Below, in pieces: positions 1 to 6,795 of a DNA stretch of 8,882 nt (position 1 is its first letter; every line of letters begins with the position of its first letter). The notes below the pieces were generated by a model. It was not told the origin of the DNA. It did no database searches and was given only the letters and a program-made list of their open reading frames with translations. Source of the stretch: Acidisphaera sp035272265. Its GTDB lineage: Bacteria; Pseudomonadota; Alphaproteobacteria; Acetobacterales; Acetobacteraceae. Both the position numbers and the translations under genes were made by a program. The stretch is from positions 1 through 8,882 of the forward strand of contig DATEQV010000542.1 in assembly GCA_035272265.1 (NCBI GenBank), in the 5' to 3' direction.

Positions 1-299
1 CGCCGCACGCGACCGCGCCGCCCAGGCCGTCGTGCGCAAGTCCGCGCAGGCGCCCGATCGTCCCGCCGAGCCACCTTCCGACGCCGTGCGCCCCGATCCG
101 CCCGCCACCCCTTCCGGCGTTCGCATCGCGCTCGCGCCGCCCGCAGGCGCAAATGCCGGGAACGACCTGAAAATCGGCGCCGCCCGCCCGACGATTCCGC
201 CGCCGAAAGCGCCGAGAACGTCGTACCCCACCGCGCCTTCGGCTCGCGGTCGCAACGACGCTGTCGTGGCAAGTCCTGAAGTCCAGAACCCATCTACCC
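1..299. other. Stretch without a supportable gene, 5' edge
   Basis: No convincing gene is visible here. The plus frame starting at base 2 is Pro/Ala-rich with mostly G/C third positions up to about 230, so it could be the tail of a protein that begins outside the window. However, it meets no stop until 1711, running antisense through all of recA, so it cannot be a simple gene end. Plus frame 1 is Arg-rich and stops at 277-279, and plus frame 3 stops near 170. All three minus frames are free of stops below 294, as expected in such GC-rich DNA, and give no recognisable protein. A frameshifted or repeat-disrupted gene tail is possible but unproven. Confidence 0.4.
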
Positions 300-395
300 C
301 GTCATCGCGAGCGAAGCGTGGCGATCCAGGGCCGCGTGACAAACGCCTGCCGTGCGGCCCTGGATCGCCACGGCGCAACGCGCCTCGCGATGACG
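300..395. repeat. Long imperfect intergenic palindrome downstream of recA
   Basis: The outer arms CGTCATCGCGAG (300-311) and CTCGCGATGACG (384-395) are perfect reverse complements. So are the inner arms at 319-335 (TGGCGATCCAGGGCCGC) and 354-370, giving a 17-bp stem with an 18-base loop. The unpaired stretches between the arms differ in length (312-318 and 371-383). The element lies between recA's stop and an apparently empty stretch. It resembles the dispersed palindromes starting GTCATcGCGAGCGAAGC that I know from many alphaproteobacterial genomes, a match made from memory rather than by search. On the recA transcript it would fold into a strong hairpin and might act as a 3' stabiliser or terminator, although no U-tract follows. 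Confidence 0.8.
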
Positions 396-454
396 GACAT
401 GAGTCGCACGGCCTGCAACTTGATAGTGGTCCGGCTCCCGCCCAGGCCGCGAGC

Positions 455-1492
<1,038 letters not shown>

Positions 1493-1587
1493 GCGCGGGG
1501 CCCCTGGAGGGTTTGGGTGCTGCAACCTTGCCGCGAGGGTCTGGCGCGCGGCTCGCCCTTGGATTGTGGCGCACTCTGGCAGGGCGC

Positions 1588-1602
1588 GAACGAAGCCGCA
1601 AC
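1588..1602 (-). promoter_or_regulatory. Possible degenerate second LexA box
   Basis: On the recA strand this reads GTTG-N7-GTTC, one mismatch from the alphaproteobacterial GTTC-N7-GTTC operator. It lies between the perfect box and the recA start codon, in the recA leader. With only eight defined positions and one mismatch, chance occurrence is quite possible. It would matter only if LexA binds the two sites cooperatively. Confidence 0.25.
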
Positions 1603-1629
1603 CTTTTACGCGAAGCTCATTAACCGTTT

Positions 1630-1644
1630 GTTCTATACTTGTTC
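1630..1644 (+). promoter_or_regulatory. LexA (SOS) operator between recA and hisG
   Basis: The sequence GTTCTATACTTGTTC is a perfect match to the alphaproteobacterial LexA consensus GTTC-N7-GTTC; on the recA strand it reads GAAC-N7-GAAC. It ends 137 bases before the recA start codon, a plausible position for an operator overlapping the recA promoter. The spacer contains TATACT on the hisG strand and TATAGA on the recA strand, both -10-like, but I see no good -35 partner for either. LexA control of recA follows established knowledge of the class; any effect on hisG is inference. Confidence 0.85.
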
Positions 1645-1669
1645 GCGGCCGATTCGGGAAGTGTGCTCC

Positions 1670-1775
1670 ATGACATTCCCGTGGAAACCCCCCTGGAGGG
1701 CGCTGCCATGAGGCGGGCGCGGATGGCAGGTCCGGCGTCATGGTGTAGAGGGCCGCCATGAGAGGCACCGCATGA
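1670..1775 (+). other. Chain of three mini-ORFs leading into hisG
   Basis: Three tiny ORFs follow one another, each stop overlapping the next start as ATGA. They are 1670-1711 (MTFPWKPPWRALP, 13 codons), 1708-1761 (17 codons, MRRARMAGPA...) and 1758-1775 (MRGTA). The last stop overlaps the hisG ATG at 1772. Each start has a purine-rich Shine-Dalgarno-like stretch 5-8 bases upstream: GGGAAG at 1656-1661, GGAGGG at 1695-1700 and AGAGGG at 1747-1752. There are no His codons, so this is not a classical His-rich attenuator leader. Whether any of them is translated is unknown, and the pattern could be a chance product of GC-rich sequence. Confidence 0.35.
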
Positions 1776-2464
1776 CCGCGCAGTCCCCCGCCGCCGCGCT
1801 GGAGCCCGAGCTCGCCGGCCCGATCGTGCTGGCGCTGCCGAAGGGCCGCATCCTGTCCGAGGCCGGCGCGCTGCTCGGCCGCGCCGGCATCGTCCCGGCG
1901 CCCGACTACGCCGACGAGGACAGCCGGCGGCTGCGCTTCCCGACCAACGACCCGGACATCGACGTCGTGCGGGTGCGCCCGTTCGACGTCGCCACCTTCG
2001 TCGCCTTCGGCGCGGCGCAGATCGGCATCTGCGGCGCCGACGTGCTGATGGAGTTCGACTACCCGGAGATCTACGCCCCGCTCGATCTCGGCATCGGCGT
2101 CTGCCGCGTCTCGGTGGCCGAGCCCGAGGAGACCGCGGGGACCGACGATCCCCGCCTGTGGTCGCGCGTGCGGGTGGCGACCAAGTATCCCAACATCGCG
2201 CGGCGGCACTTCGCGGCGCGCGGCGTGCAGGCCGAGGTCGTGCACCTCAACGGCGCGATGGAGCTGGCGCCGAGCCTCGGCCTGTCCCGCGTCATCGTCG
2301 ACCTGGTGGCGACCGGCTCGACGCTGAAGGCCAACGGTCTGGTGGAGACCGAGGTGATCGCGCAGATCACCAGCCGCCTGATCGTCAACCGCTCGGCGCT
2401 GAAGACGCGGCCGGAGGTGATCGGCGACTGGATCGGCCGTTTCCGCCGCGCCATGGAGGTCTGA
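1772..2464 (+). CDS. hisG: ATP phosphoribosyltransferase, short form (HisG_S)
   Basis: HisG catalyses the first committed step of histidine biosynthesis: ATP plus PRPP gives N1-(5-phosphoribosyl)-ATP and pyrophosphate. At 230 residues it is the short form, lacking the C-terminal ACT-like regulatory domain of long HisG. Family knowledge says this form works as a hetero-octamer with the HisRS-like subunit HisZ, and no hisZ is present in the window. Landmarks are LPKGRILSEA (22-31), the segment around IGICGADVLMEFDYPEIY (84-101), and the HisG signature/PRPP loop VDLVATGSTLKANGL (176-190). The ATG at 1772 is preceded by AGAGG (1761-1765) at about six bases. The stop overlaps the hisD ATG by one base (TGATG), so the pair is translationally coupled. 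The leader holds a chain of mini-ORFs. The gene looks intact. Confidence 0.97.
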   Translation: MTAQSPAAALEPELAGPIVLALPKGRILSEAGALLGRAGIVPAPDYADEDSRRLRFPTNDPDIDVVRVRPFDVATFVAFGAAQIGICGADVLMEFDYPEIYAPLDLGIGVCRVSVAEPEETAGTDDPRLWSRVRVATKYPNIARRHFAARGVQAEVVHLNGAMELAPSLGLSRVIVDLVATGSTLKANGLVETEVIAQITSRLIVNRSALKTRPEVIGDWIGRFRRAMEV

Positions 2465-3768
2465 TGCGCCGCCTGACGGCGGGCGCGCCGGGCTTCGACG
2501 CCGCGTTCGACGCGCTGCTGAACGACGCGCGCGAGACCACCGCAAAGGTGGACGCGGCGGTGGCCGACATCATCGCGGATGTGCGCGCGCGCGGCGACGC
2601 GGCGCTGGTCGAGTACACAAGCCGGTTCGACCGCGCGGAGGTTTCAGCCGATACCATCCGCGTGACCGAAGAGGAGATCGACGCGGCGACATCGGGCGTG
2701 AGCGTCGAGCTGCGCGAGGCGCTCGACCTCGCGGCCTCTCGCATCGACGCGTTCCACCGCGCGCAGATTCCGTCCGACCTGCGCATGACCGACGCTGCCG
2801 GGCTGACCTTGGGGATGCGCTGGACGCCGCTCGACGCGGTCGGCCTGTACGTGCCGGGCGGCAAGGCGGCGTATCCGTCGTCGGTGCTGATGAACGCGAT
2901 CCCCGCGACGGTGGCCGGCGTCGGGCGGATCGCGATGTGCGTGCCCGCGCCCGACGGCGTGCTGCCGCCGCTGGTGCTGGCGGCCGCGCGGCGGGCCGGC
3001 GTGACCGAGGTCTATCGCGTCGGCGGCGCGCAGGCGATCGCCGCGCTCGCGTACGGCACGGCGACGATTCCCGCGGTGGATCGCATCGTCGGCCCCGGCA
3101 ACGCCTACGTCGCCGAGGCCAAGCGGCAGGTGTTCGGCCGCGTCGGCATCGACAGCATCGCCGGCCCGTCCGAAGTCGTGGTGCTCGCTGACGCGTCGAA
3201 CGATCCCCGTCGCGTGGCCGTCGATCTGCTCGCGCAGGCCGAGCACGACGAGGCGGCGCAGGCGATCCTGATCACGGACGATAGCGGTTTCGCCGATCGC
3301 GTGTCGGCGTCGGTGGAGGCGGAGCTGCGCGCGCTGCCTCGCGCGGCGATCGCGGGGGCGAGCTGGCGCGACCACGGTGCCATCATCGTGGTGCCCGACT
3401 GGGACGCGGCGGTGGAGCTGACCAACCGCCTCGCACCGGAGCATCTGCAGATCATGACGCGGGATCCCGAGGCGCTGTTCGCCCGCATCCGGCACGCCGG
3501 CGCGGCGTTCCTCGGCGCGTGGTGTCCGGAGGCGGTGGGCGACTACGTCGCCGGCCCGAACCACGTGCTGCCGACCGGCCGCACGGCGCGCTTCGCCTCG
3601 GGGCTGAGCGTGTTCGACTTCCTCAAGCGCACCACCTGGGTCGCCGCCGATGAGGCCGCCTTGCACCGCGTCGGTCCCGCGGCGGTCGCATTGGCCGAGG
3701 CCGAGGGCCTGCAGGCGCACGCCCGCAGCATCGCGCTGCGGCTGGGCCAGGGGACGCGCCAGGGATGA
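2464..3768 (+). CDS. hisD: Histidinol dehydrogenase
   Basis: HisD is the zinc enzyme of the last two steps of histidine synthesis, oxidising L-histidinol through the aldehyde to L-histidine with two NAD+. The 434-residue length is typical. The catalytic pair Glu326-His327 sits in LAPEHLQI. The presumed zinc ligands, by comparison with the E. coli enzyme, are Gln258 and His261 (in AQAEHDEAA), Asp360 (EAVGDY) and His419 (LQAHARS). Other conserved stretches are GLYVPGGKAAYPSSVLMN (127-144), VGPGNAYVAEAKRQVFG (209-225) and the signature core IAGPSEVVVLAD (232-243). The ATG overlaps the hisG stop, and the stop at 3766-3768 overlaps a possible ATG of the next gene, so it lies inside a tight operon. 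No key residue is missing. Confidence 0.98.
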   Translation: MRRLTAGAPGFDAAFDALLNDARETTAKVDAAVADIIADVRARGDAALVEYTSRFDRAEVSADTIRVTEEEIDAATSGVSVELREALDLAASRIDAFHRAQIPSDLRMTDAAGLTLGMRWTPLDAVGLYVPGGKAAYPSSVLMNAIPATVAGVGRIAMCVPAPDGVLPPLVLAAARRAGVTEVYRVGGAQAIAALAYGTATIPAVDRIVGPGNAYVAEAKRQVFGRVGIDSIAGPSEVVVLADASNDPRRVAVDLLAQAEHDEAAQAILITDDSGFADRVSASVEAELRALPRAAIAGASWRDHGAIIVVPDWDAAVELTNRLAPEHLQIMTRDPEALFARIRHAGAAFLGAWCPEAVGDYVAGPNHVLPTGRTARFASGLSVFDFLKRTTWVAADEAALHRVGPAAVALAEAEGLQAHARSIALRLGQGTRQG

Positions 3769-3773
3769 ACGCT

Positions 3774-3779
3774 GGGAGG
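3774..3779 (+). promoter_or_regulatory. Ribosome binding site setting the thioesterase start
   Basis: GGGAGG lies six bases before the ATG at 3786. It favours that start over the ATG at 3765, which overlaps the hisD stop as ATGA but has no comparably good site. The 3765 start would add seven residues (MNAGRRA). Confidence 0.6.
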
Positions 3780-3785
3780 CGTGCG

Positions 3786-4181
3786 ATGGACGTGATGGCC
3801 TGGTACCGCGACAACAAGCTGCCGTTTGCGGAGATGCTCGGCATGACGCTCGTCAGTGCCGCGCCCGATCGCATCGTCGGCGAGATGACGGTGCGCGAGG
3901 ATCTGTGCACGCGTCCGGCGGTGGCGCATGGCGGGGCGATCATGGCGTTCGCCGACACGCTCGGCGCGCTCGGCACGATCGCCAACCTGCGCGAGGGCGC
4001 GGGCACGACGACGATCGAGAGCAAGACCAACTTCGTCGGCGCCGCACCGGCGGGCACGCGGCTGATCGGCGAAACCACGCCGGTGCATCGCGGCGGCCGC
4101 ACGATGGTGTGGCAGACGCGGATCACCACCGAGGCGGGCAAGCTCGTGGCGCTGGTGACGCAGACGCAGCTGGTGCTGTAG
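3786..4181 (+). CDS. PaaI-family hotdog-fold thioesterase
   Basis: This is a probable acyl-CoA thioesterase of the PaaI/YdiI-like hotdog superfamily, which hydrolyses acyl- or aryl-CoA to the free acid and CoA in the cytoplasm. The protein has 131 residues from the preferred ATG, within the usual 120-150 range. The family motif is clear: AVAHGGAIMAFADTLGALG, with HGG at 48-50 (the helix-capping, thioester-binding region) and the acidic residue Asp57 in the central helix. It is followed by the strand TIESKTNFVGAAPAGTRL (76-93) and a GGRTMVWQTRI strand (103-113). The start is supported by GGGAGG upstream; an alternative ATG at 3765 overlaps the hisD stop. It lies between hisD and a TauE/SafE transporter on the same strand. 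The substrate cannot be read from the sequence, and its link to histidine synthesis is probably only co-transcription. Confidence 0.9.
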   Translation: MDVMAWYRDNKLPFAEMLGMTLVSAAPDRIVGEMTVREDLCTRPAVAHGGAIMAFADTLGALGTIANLREGAGTTTIESKTNFVGAAPAGTRLIGETTPVHRGGRTMVWQTRITTEAGKLVALVTQTQLVL

Positions 4182-4204
4182 GTCCGCGCGGCCCCGCTTC
4201 GCCA

Positions 4205-4958
4205 ATGCTGTCGTTGATCGCCCTCGCTGTCGCCGGCTTTCGTCGCGGGCGCGCAGAACGCGATGGCGGGCGGCGGATCGTTCGTCACGCTGCCCGCGCT
4301 GCTGCTGGCGGGGCTGCCGTCGGTGACGGCGAACGCGTCGAGCACCGTCGCGCTGTTCCCCGCGAGCCTCGCCAGCACCTGGGCCTATCGCGCCGACCTG
4401 CAGCCGCTGGCCGGCATCCCGGCGCCGCTGCTGCTCGTCATCAGCCTGGCCGGCGGACTGGCGGGCGCGGTGCTGCTGCTGACCACGCCGAACGCAGCGT
4501 TCGACAAGGTGCTGCCGTTCCTGCTGCTGCTCGCGACGATCGCCTTCGCGTTCGGCGGACGGATCAGCGCTTGGCTGCAGCGGCGGACGTGGATCGGGCG
4601 CGGGACGCTGGTGGCGTCGCAAACCGTCCTGTCGGTCTATGGCGGCTATTTCGGCGGCGCGGTGGGCATCATGATGATGGCGGTGTGGTCGTTGCTCGGC
4701 CGCGGCGACCTCAAGGCGATGAACCCGGTCAAGACGCTGCTGGTCGCGGCGACGAACGCGGTGGCGGTGCTGTGCTTCATCGCGGCCGGCGCGGTGCGCT
4801 GGCCGCAGACGTTGGCGATGCTGGGCGGCGCAGTCGCGGGCGGCTATGGCGGCGCGCTGCTCGGGCGCAGACTGTCCTCGGCGGCGATCAGGGCAGGCGT
4901 CATCTGCCTGACGGTGGTGATGACGGCGGCGTTCTTCGTGCGCGCGTTCGCGTGGTGA
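4205..4958 (+). CDS. TauE/SafE-family membrane transporter, apparent N-terminal frameshift
   Basis: This is a putative inner-membrane anion exporter of the TauE/SafE (DUF81) family, whose members are linked to sulfite, sulfonate or organosulfur transport; the substrate here is not determinable. The protein is strongly hydrophobic with about seven or eight membrane segments. It shows the family's two half-repeats, one around NAMAGGGSFVTLPALLLAGL and one around VYGGYFGGAVGIMMMAVWSL, the latter followed by MNPVKTLLVAATN. The natural N-terminus appears to be ATG 4205 (MLSLIALAVAGF), but that frame runs into Arg-rich sequence. The frame carrying VAGAQNAMAGGGSF lies one base over. One extra T in TTT at 4238-4240 would explain this, and removing it gives a 250-residue protein of normal length. 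The uninterrupted part starts at ATG 4263 (231 residues), so a shortened product is possible. The 23-base gap from the thioesterase suggests co-transcription. Confidence 0.85.
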
Positions 4959-4968
4959 GCAGGACGAT

Positions 4969-4973
4969 GGAGG
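4969..4973 (+). promoter_or_regulatory. Ribosome binding site setting the NMO start
   Basis: GGAGG lies six bases before ATG 4980 but directly abuts ATG 4974. This favours MAGDGHGSTE as the N-terminus and drops the two extra residues of the longer reading. Confidence 0.55.
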
Positions 4974-4979
4974 ATGGCG

Positions 4980-6071
4980 ATGGCGGGTGACGGCCACGGT
5001 TCGACCGAGGCGCGCGACCGCGCGGCGGCGTTCTGCGCGCGGTTCTCGCTGCGCGTGCCGATTCTGGAGGCGCCGATGGCGGGCGCCTGTCCCGCCTCGC
5101 TGGCGGTCGCCGTCGCCAATGCCGGCGGCATGGGCGGCATGGGGGCGCTGCTGACGCAGCCCGACGGAATCCGCGCATGGGCGTCGGAGTTCCGCGCGCA
5201 GAGCAACGGATCGTTCCAGCTGAACCTATGGGTGCCGGACCCGCCGCCGGTGCGCGATGCGGCGGCGGAGGCGCGGGTGCGGGACTTCCTCGGCCAGTGG
5301 GGGCCACCGGTGCCGGCGGAGGCGGCCGACGCGAAGCCGCCGGATTTCGCCGCGCAACTGGCCGCGTTCCTGGAGGTTCGGCCGCATGCGGTGTCGTCGA
5401 TCATGGGGCTGTTCCCGGCGGAGTTCGTGGCCGACCTGAAGCGCCTCGGCATCGCGTGGTTCGCGTGTGCGACGACGGTGGCCGAGGCGCTGCAAGCCGA
5501 GGCGGCGGGGGCGGACGCGATCGTCGCGCAGGGGATCGAGGCGGGCGGGCATCGCGGCGCGTTCGACGCGGCGCAGGCCGAACGCCAGAGCGCGGGGCTG
5601 CTGGCGCTGCTGCCGCGCATGGCGGATCGCGTGCATGTGCCGATCGTCGCCGCGGGCGGCATCGCCGATGGCCGCACGATGGCCGCAGCGCTGACGCTTG
5701 GTGCCTCCGCCGTGCAGATCGGCACCGCATTCCTGCGCTGCCCCGAGGCGAAGACCGCTCCTGTTTGGGCCGACGCCCTCGTCGACCTGGAGCCGGAGCA
5801 GACGCTGCCCACGCGGGCGTTCAGCGGCCGGCTCGGTCGCGCGGTTGCGGGCGCGTACGCGAAGGCGGCGGCGGACGCCGCCGCGCCGCCGCCGGCGCCG
5901 TATCCGGTGCAGCGCGGCCTGACGGCGGCGATGCGAGAGGCCGCGGCGAAGGCGGGCGATATCGACCGCATGCAGGCCTGGGCAGGGCAGTCGGCCGCGC
6001 TCGCGCGGGCGGAGCCCGCGGGCGACGTCGTGCGGCGGATCTGGGACGAGGCGCAACGCCTGCTGCCGTAG
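4980..6071 (+). CDS. Nitronate monooxygenase-like FMN enzyme (2-nitropropane dioxygenase family)
   Basis: This is a cytoplasmic FMN-dependent TIM-barrel enzyme. Characterised class I relatives oxidise propionate 3-nitronate and other alkyl nitronates. The 363-residue protein shows the expected order: PILEAPMAGACPASLAVAVA (27-46) with AGGMGGMGALL (48-58), LNLWVPDP (81-88), WFACATTVAEALQAEAAGAD (160-179), then QGIEAGGHRGAF (184-195). His191 in that last motif is the likely catalytic base of class I enzymes. The phosphate-binding VAAGGIADGRTM (223-234) and VQIGTAFLRCPEA (245-257) follow. The start at 4980 is chosen on the GGAGG site; ATG 4974 is an alternative. It begins 21 bases after the transporter stop, so it probably shares that transcript. 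Related FMN proteins such as enoyl-ACP reductase FabK share the fold, but the GGH motif and the length favour the NMO branch. The native substrate is uncertain. Confidence 0.92.
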   Translation: MAGDGHGSTEARDRAAAFCARFSLRVPILEAPMAGACPASLAVAVANAGGMGGMGALLTQPDGIRAWASEFRAQSNGSFQLNLWVPDPPPVRDAAAEARVRDFLGQWGPPVPAEAADAKPPDFAAQLAAFLEVRPHAVSSIMGLFPAEFVADLKRLGIAWFACATTVAEALQAEAAGADAIVAQGIEAGGHRGAFDAAQAERQSAGLLALLPRMADRVHVPIVAAGGIADGRTMAAALTLGASAVQIGTAFLRCPEAKTAPVWADALVDLEPEQTLPTRAFSGRLGRAVAGAYAKAAADAAAPPPAPYPVQRGLTAAMREAAAKAGDIDRMQAWAGQSAALARAEPAGDVVRRIWDEAQRLLP

Positions 6072-6124
6072 GTCGGCGCGTCGCGGCCTGCTAAACAGCG
6101 ACGGGACGGTTGCGGGGGGAGCGC

Positions 6125-6694
6125 GTGGACGACGGCATCGAGCGGGCGCAGGAAGGCATCGAGCACGCGCACCATCACGCCGAGAGCAACCCGTCGGCCA
6201 AGTACGTGGCGGTGCTCATCGCGGTGCTGGCGGCGATGCTGGCGATCTTCGAGACGTCGGAGAAAAGCGCGCAGAGCGCCTATCTCGCGCACCACATCTC
6301 GCTGAGCGACGACTGGGCGTTTTTCCAGGCGAAGGATCAGCGCGCGACGGCGCGTGCGGTGGAAGCGGAGACGCTGGCGAGCCTGCCGAACGCGTCCGAT
6401 CCCGCCGTGCAGCAGCGCATCGAGGCCGCGCGCAAGGCGGAGGCGCTGCTGCGCGACGATCCTGAGCACGGCGAGGGGATGAAGCAGCTACGTGCGCGGG
6501 CGGAGGCGCAGACCGAACTGCGCGAGGCGTCGCTGCATCGCTACCACGGGCTGGAGACGGTGGTGGGGATGCTGCAGATCGCGATCGTGCTGGCCTCGGT
6601 GTCGATCGTGACCTCGATCCGGACGTTGGCCTGGGTGGGCGGGGGTCTGGGCGCGCTGGCGGTGATCGGCGGGGTGGTGCTGTCGCTCGTGTGA
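6125..6694 (+). CDS. DUF4337-type small membrane protein, function unknown
   Basis: I recognise this as resembling the DUF4337 family, which has no assigned function. From GTG 6125 the protein has 189 residues. A short polar, His-containing N-terminus (HAHHHAESN) precedes one hydrophobic segment (about 27-42). Then come the characteristic stretch FETSEKSAQSAYLAHHISLS (42-61), DDWAFFQAKDQRATARA (62-78) and a charged, probably helical region (about 95-135). Two further hydrophobic segments follow (about 145-163 and 168-188). This suggests an inner-membrane protein with a soluble helical middle. The GTG is chosen because a G-rich site (6114-6121) lies just upstream; TTG 6110 in the same frame is an alternative adding five residues. 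It lies 53 bases after the NMO gene, so it may end the operon or be separate. Confidence 0.8.
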   Translation: MDDGIERAQEGIEHAHHHAESNPSAKYVAVLIAVLAAMLAIFETSEKSAQSAYLAHHISLSDDWAFFQAKDQRATARAVEAETLASLPNASDPAVQQRIEAARKAEALLRDDPEHGEGMKQLRARAEAQTELREASLHRYHGLETVVGMLQIAIVLASVSIVTSIRTLAWVGGGLGALAVIGGVVLSLV

Positions 6695-6795
6695 GCCGGA
6701 TCAGCGGTCTGGGGCGGATCACAACCGCGCAACCGCGCTCTACACAGCGCACGACGCCTCGCGTAACAGGCTCGTCACGAAGGGAAGGAACCGTC
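6695..6795. other. Short intergenic spacer with a tandem octamer
   Basis: This is the widest gap between plus-strand genes. It contains a perfect tandem repeat AACCGCGC twice (6723-6738) and, at its end, AAGGAA (6785-6790), the likely ribosome binding site for the MFS gene. I see no convincing -35/-10 pair or terminator hairpin, although a promoter for the transporter pair would be expected here. Confidence 0.4.

Noticed and set aside
1670..1775. Histidine-type attenuator leader peptide
   Set aside because: None of the mini-ORFs contains His codons, and no terminator/antiterminator hairpin pair with a U-tract is visible.
1493..2545. N-terminal extension of recA to nearly 700 residues
   Set aside because: The upstream part is the antisense of hisG and the regulatory region. 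MEKNKALDAAL is the standard RecA start, and the LexA box lies upstream of it.
2644..3720. Large minus-strand ORF opposite hisD
   Set aside because: Low-complexity Arg/His/Ala-rich shadow of hisD, with no motif and no ribosome binding site.
4844..6469. 541-codon minus-strand ORF opposite the NMO-like gene
   Set aside because: It is the complement of a well-supported flavoenzyme gene. The Ala/Ser/Arg-rich translation has no recognisable domain.
6723..6738. Tandem AACCGCGC as an operator or the start of a repeat array
   Set aside because: Only two copies, in very GC-rich DNA, with no promoter elements beside it; too little to call a site.
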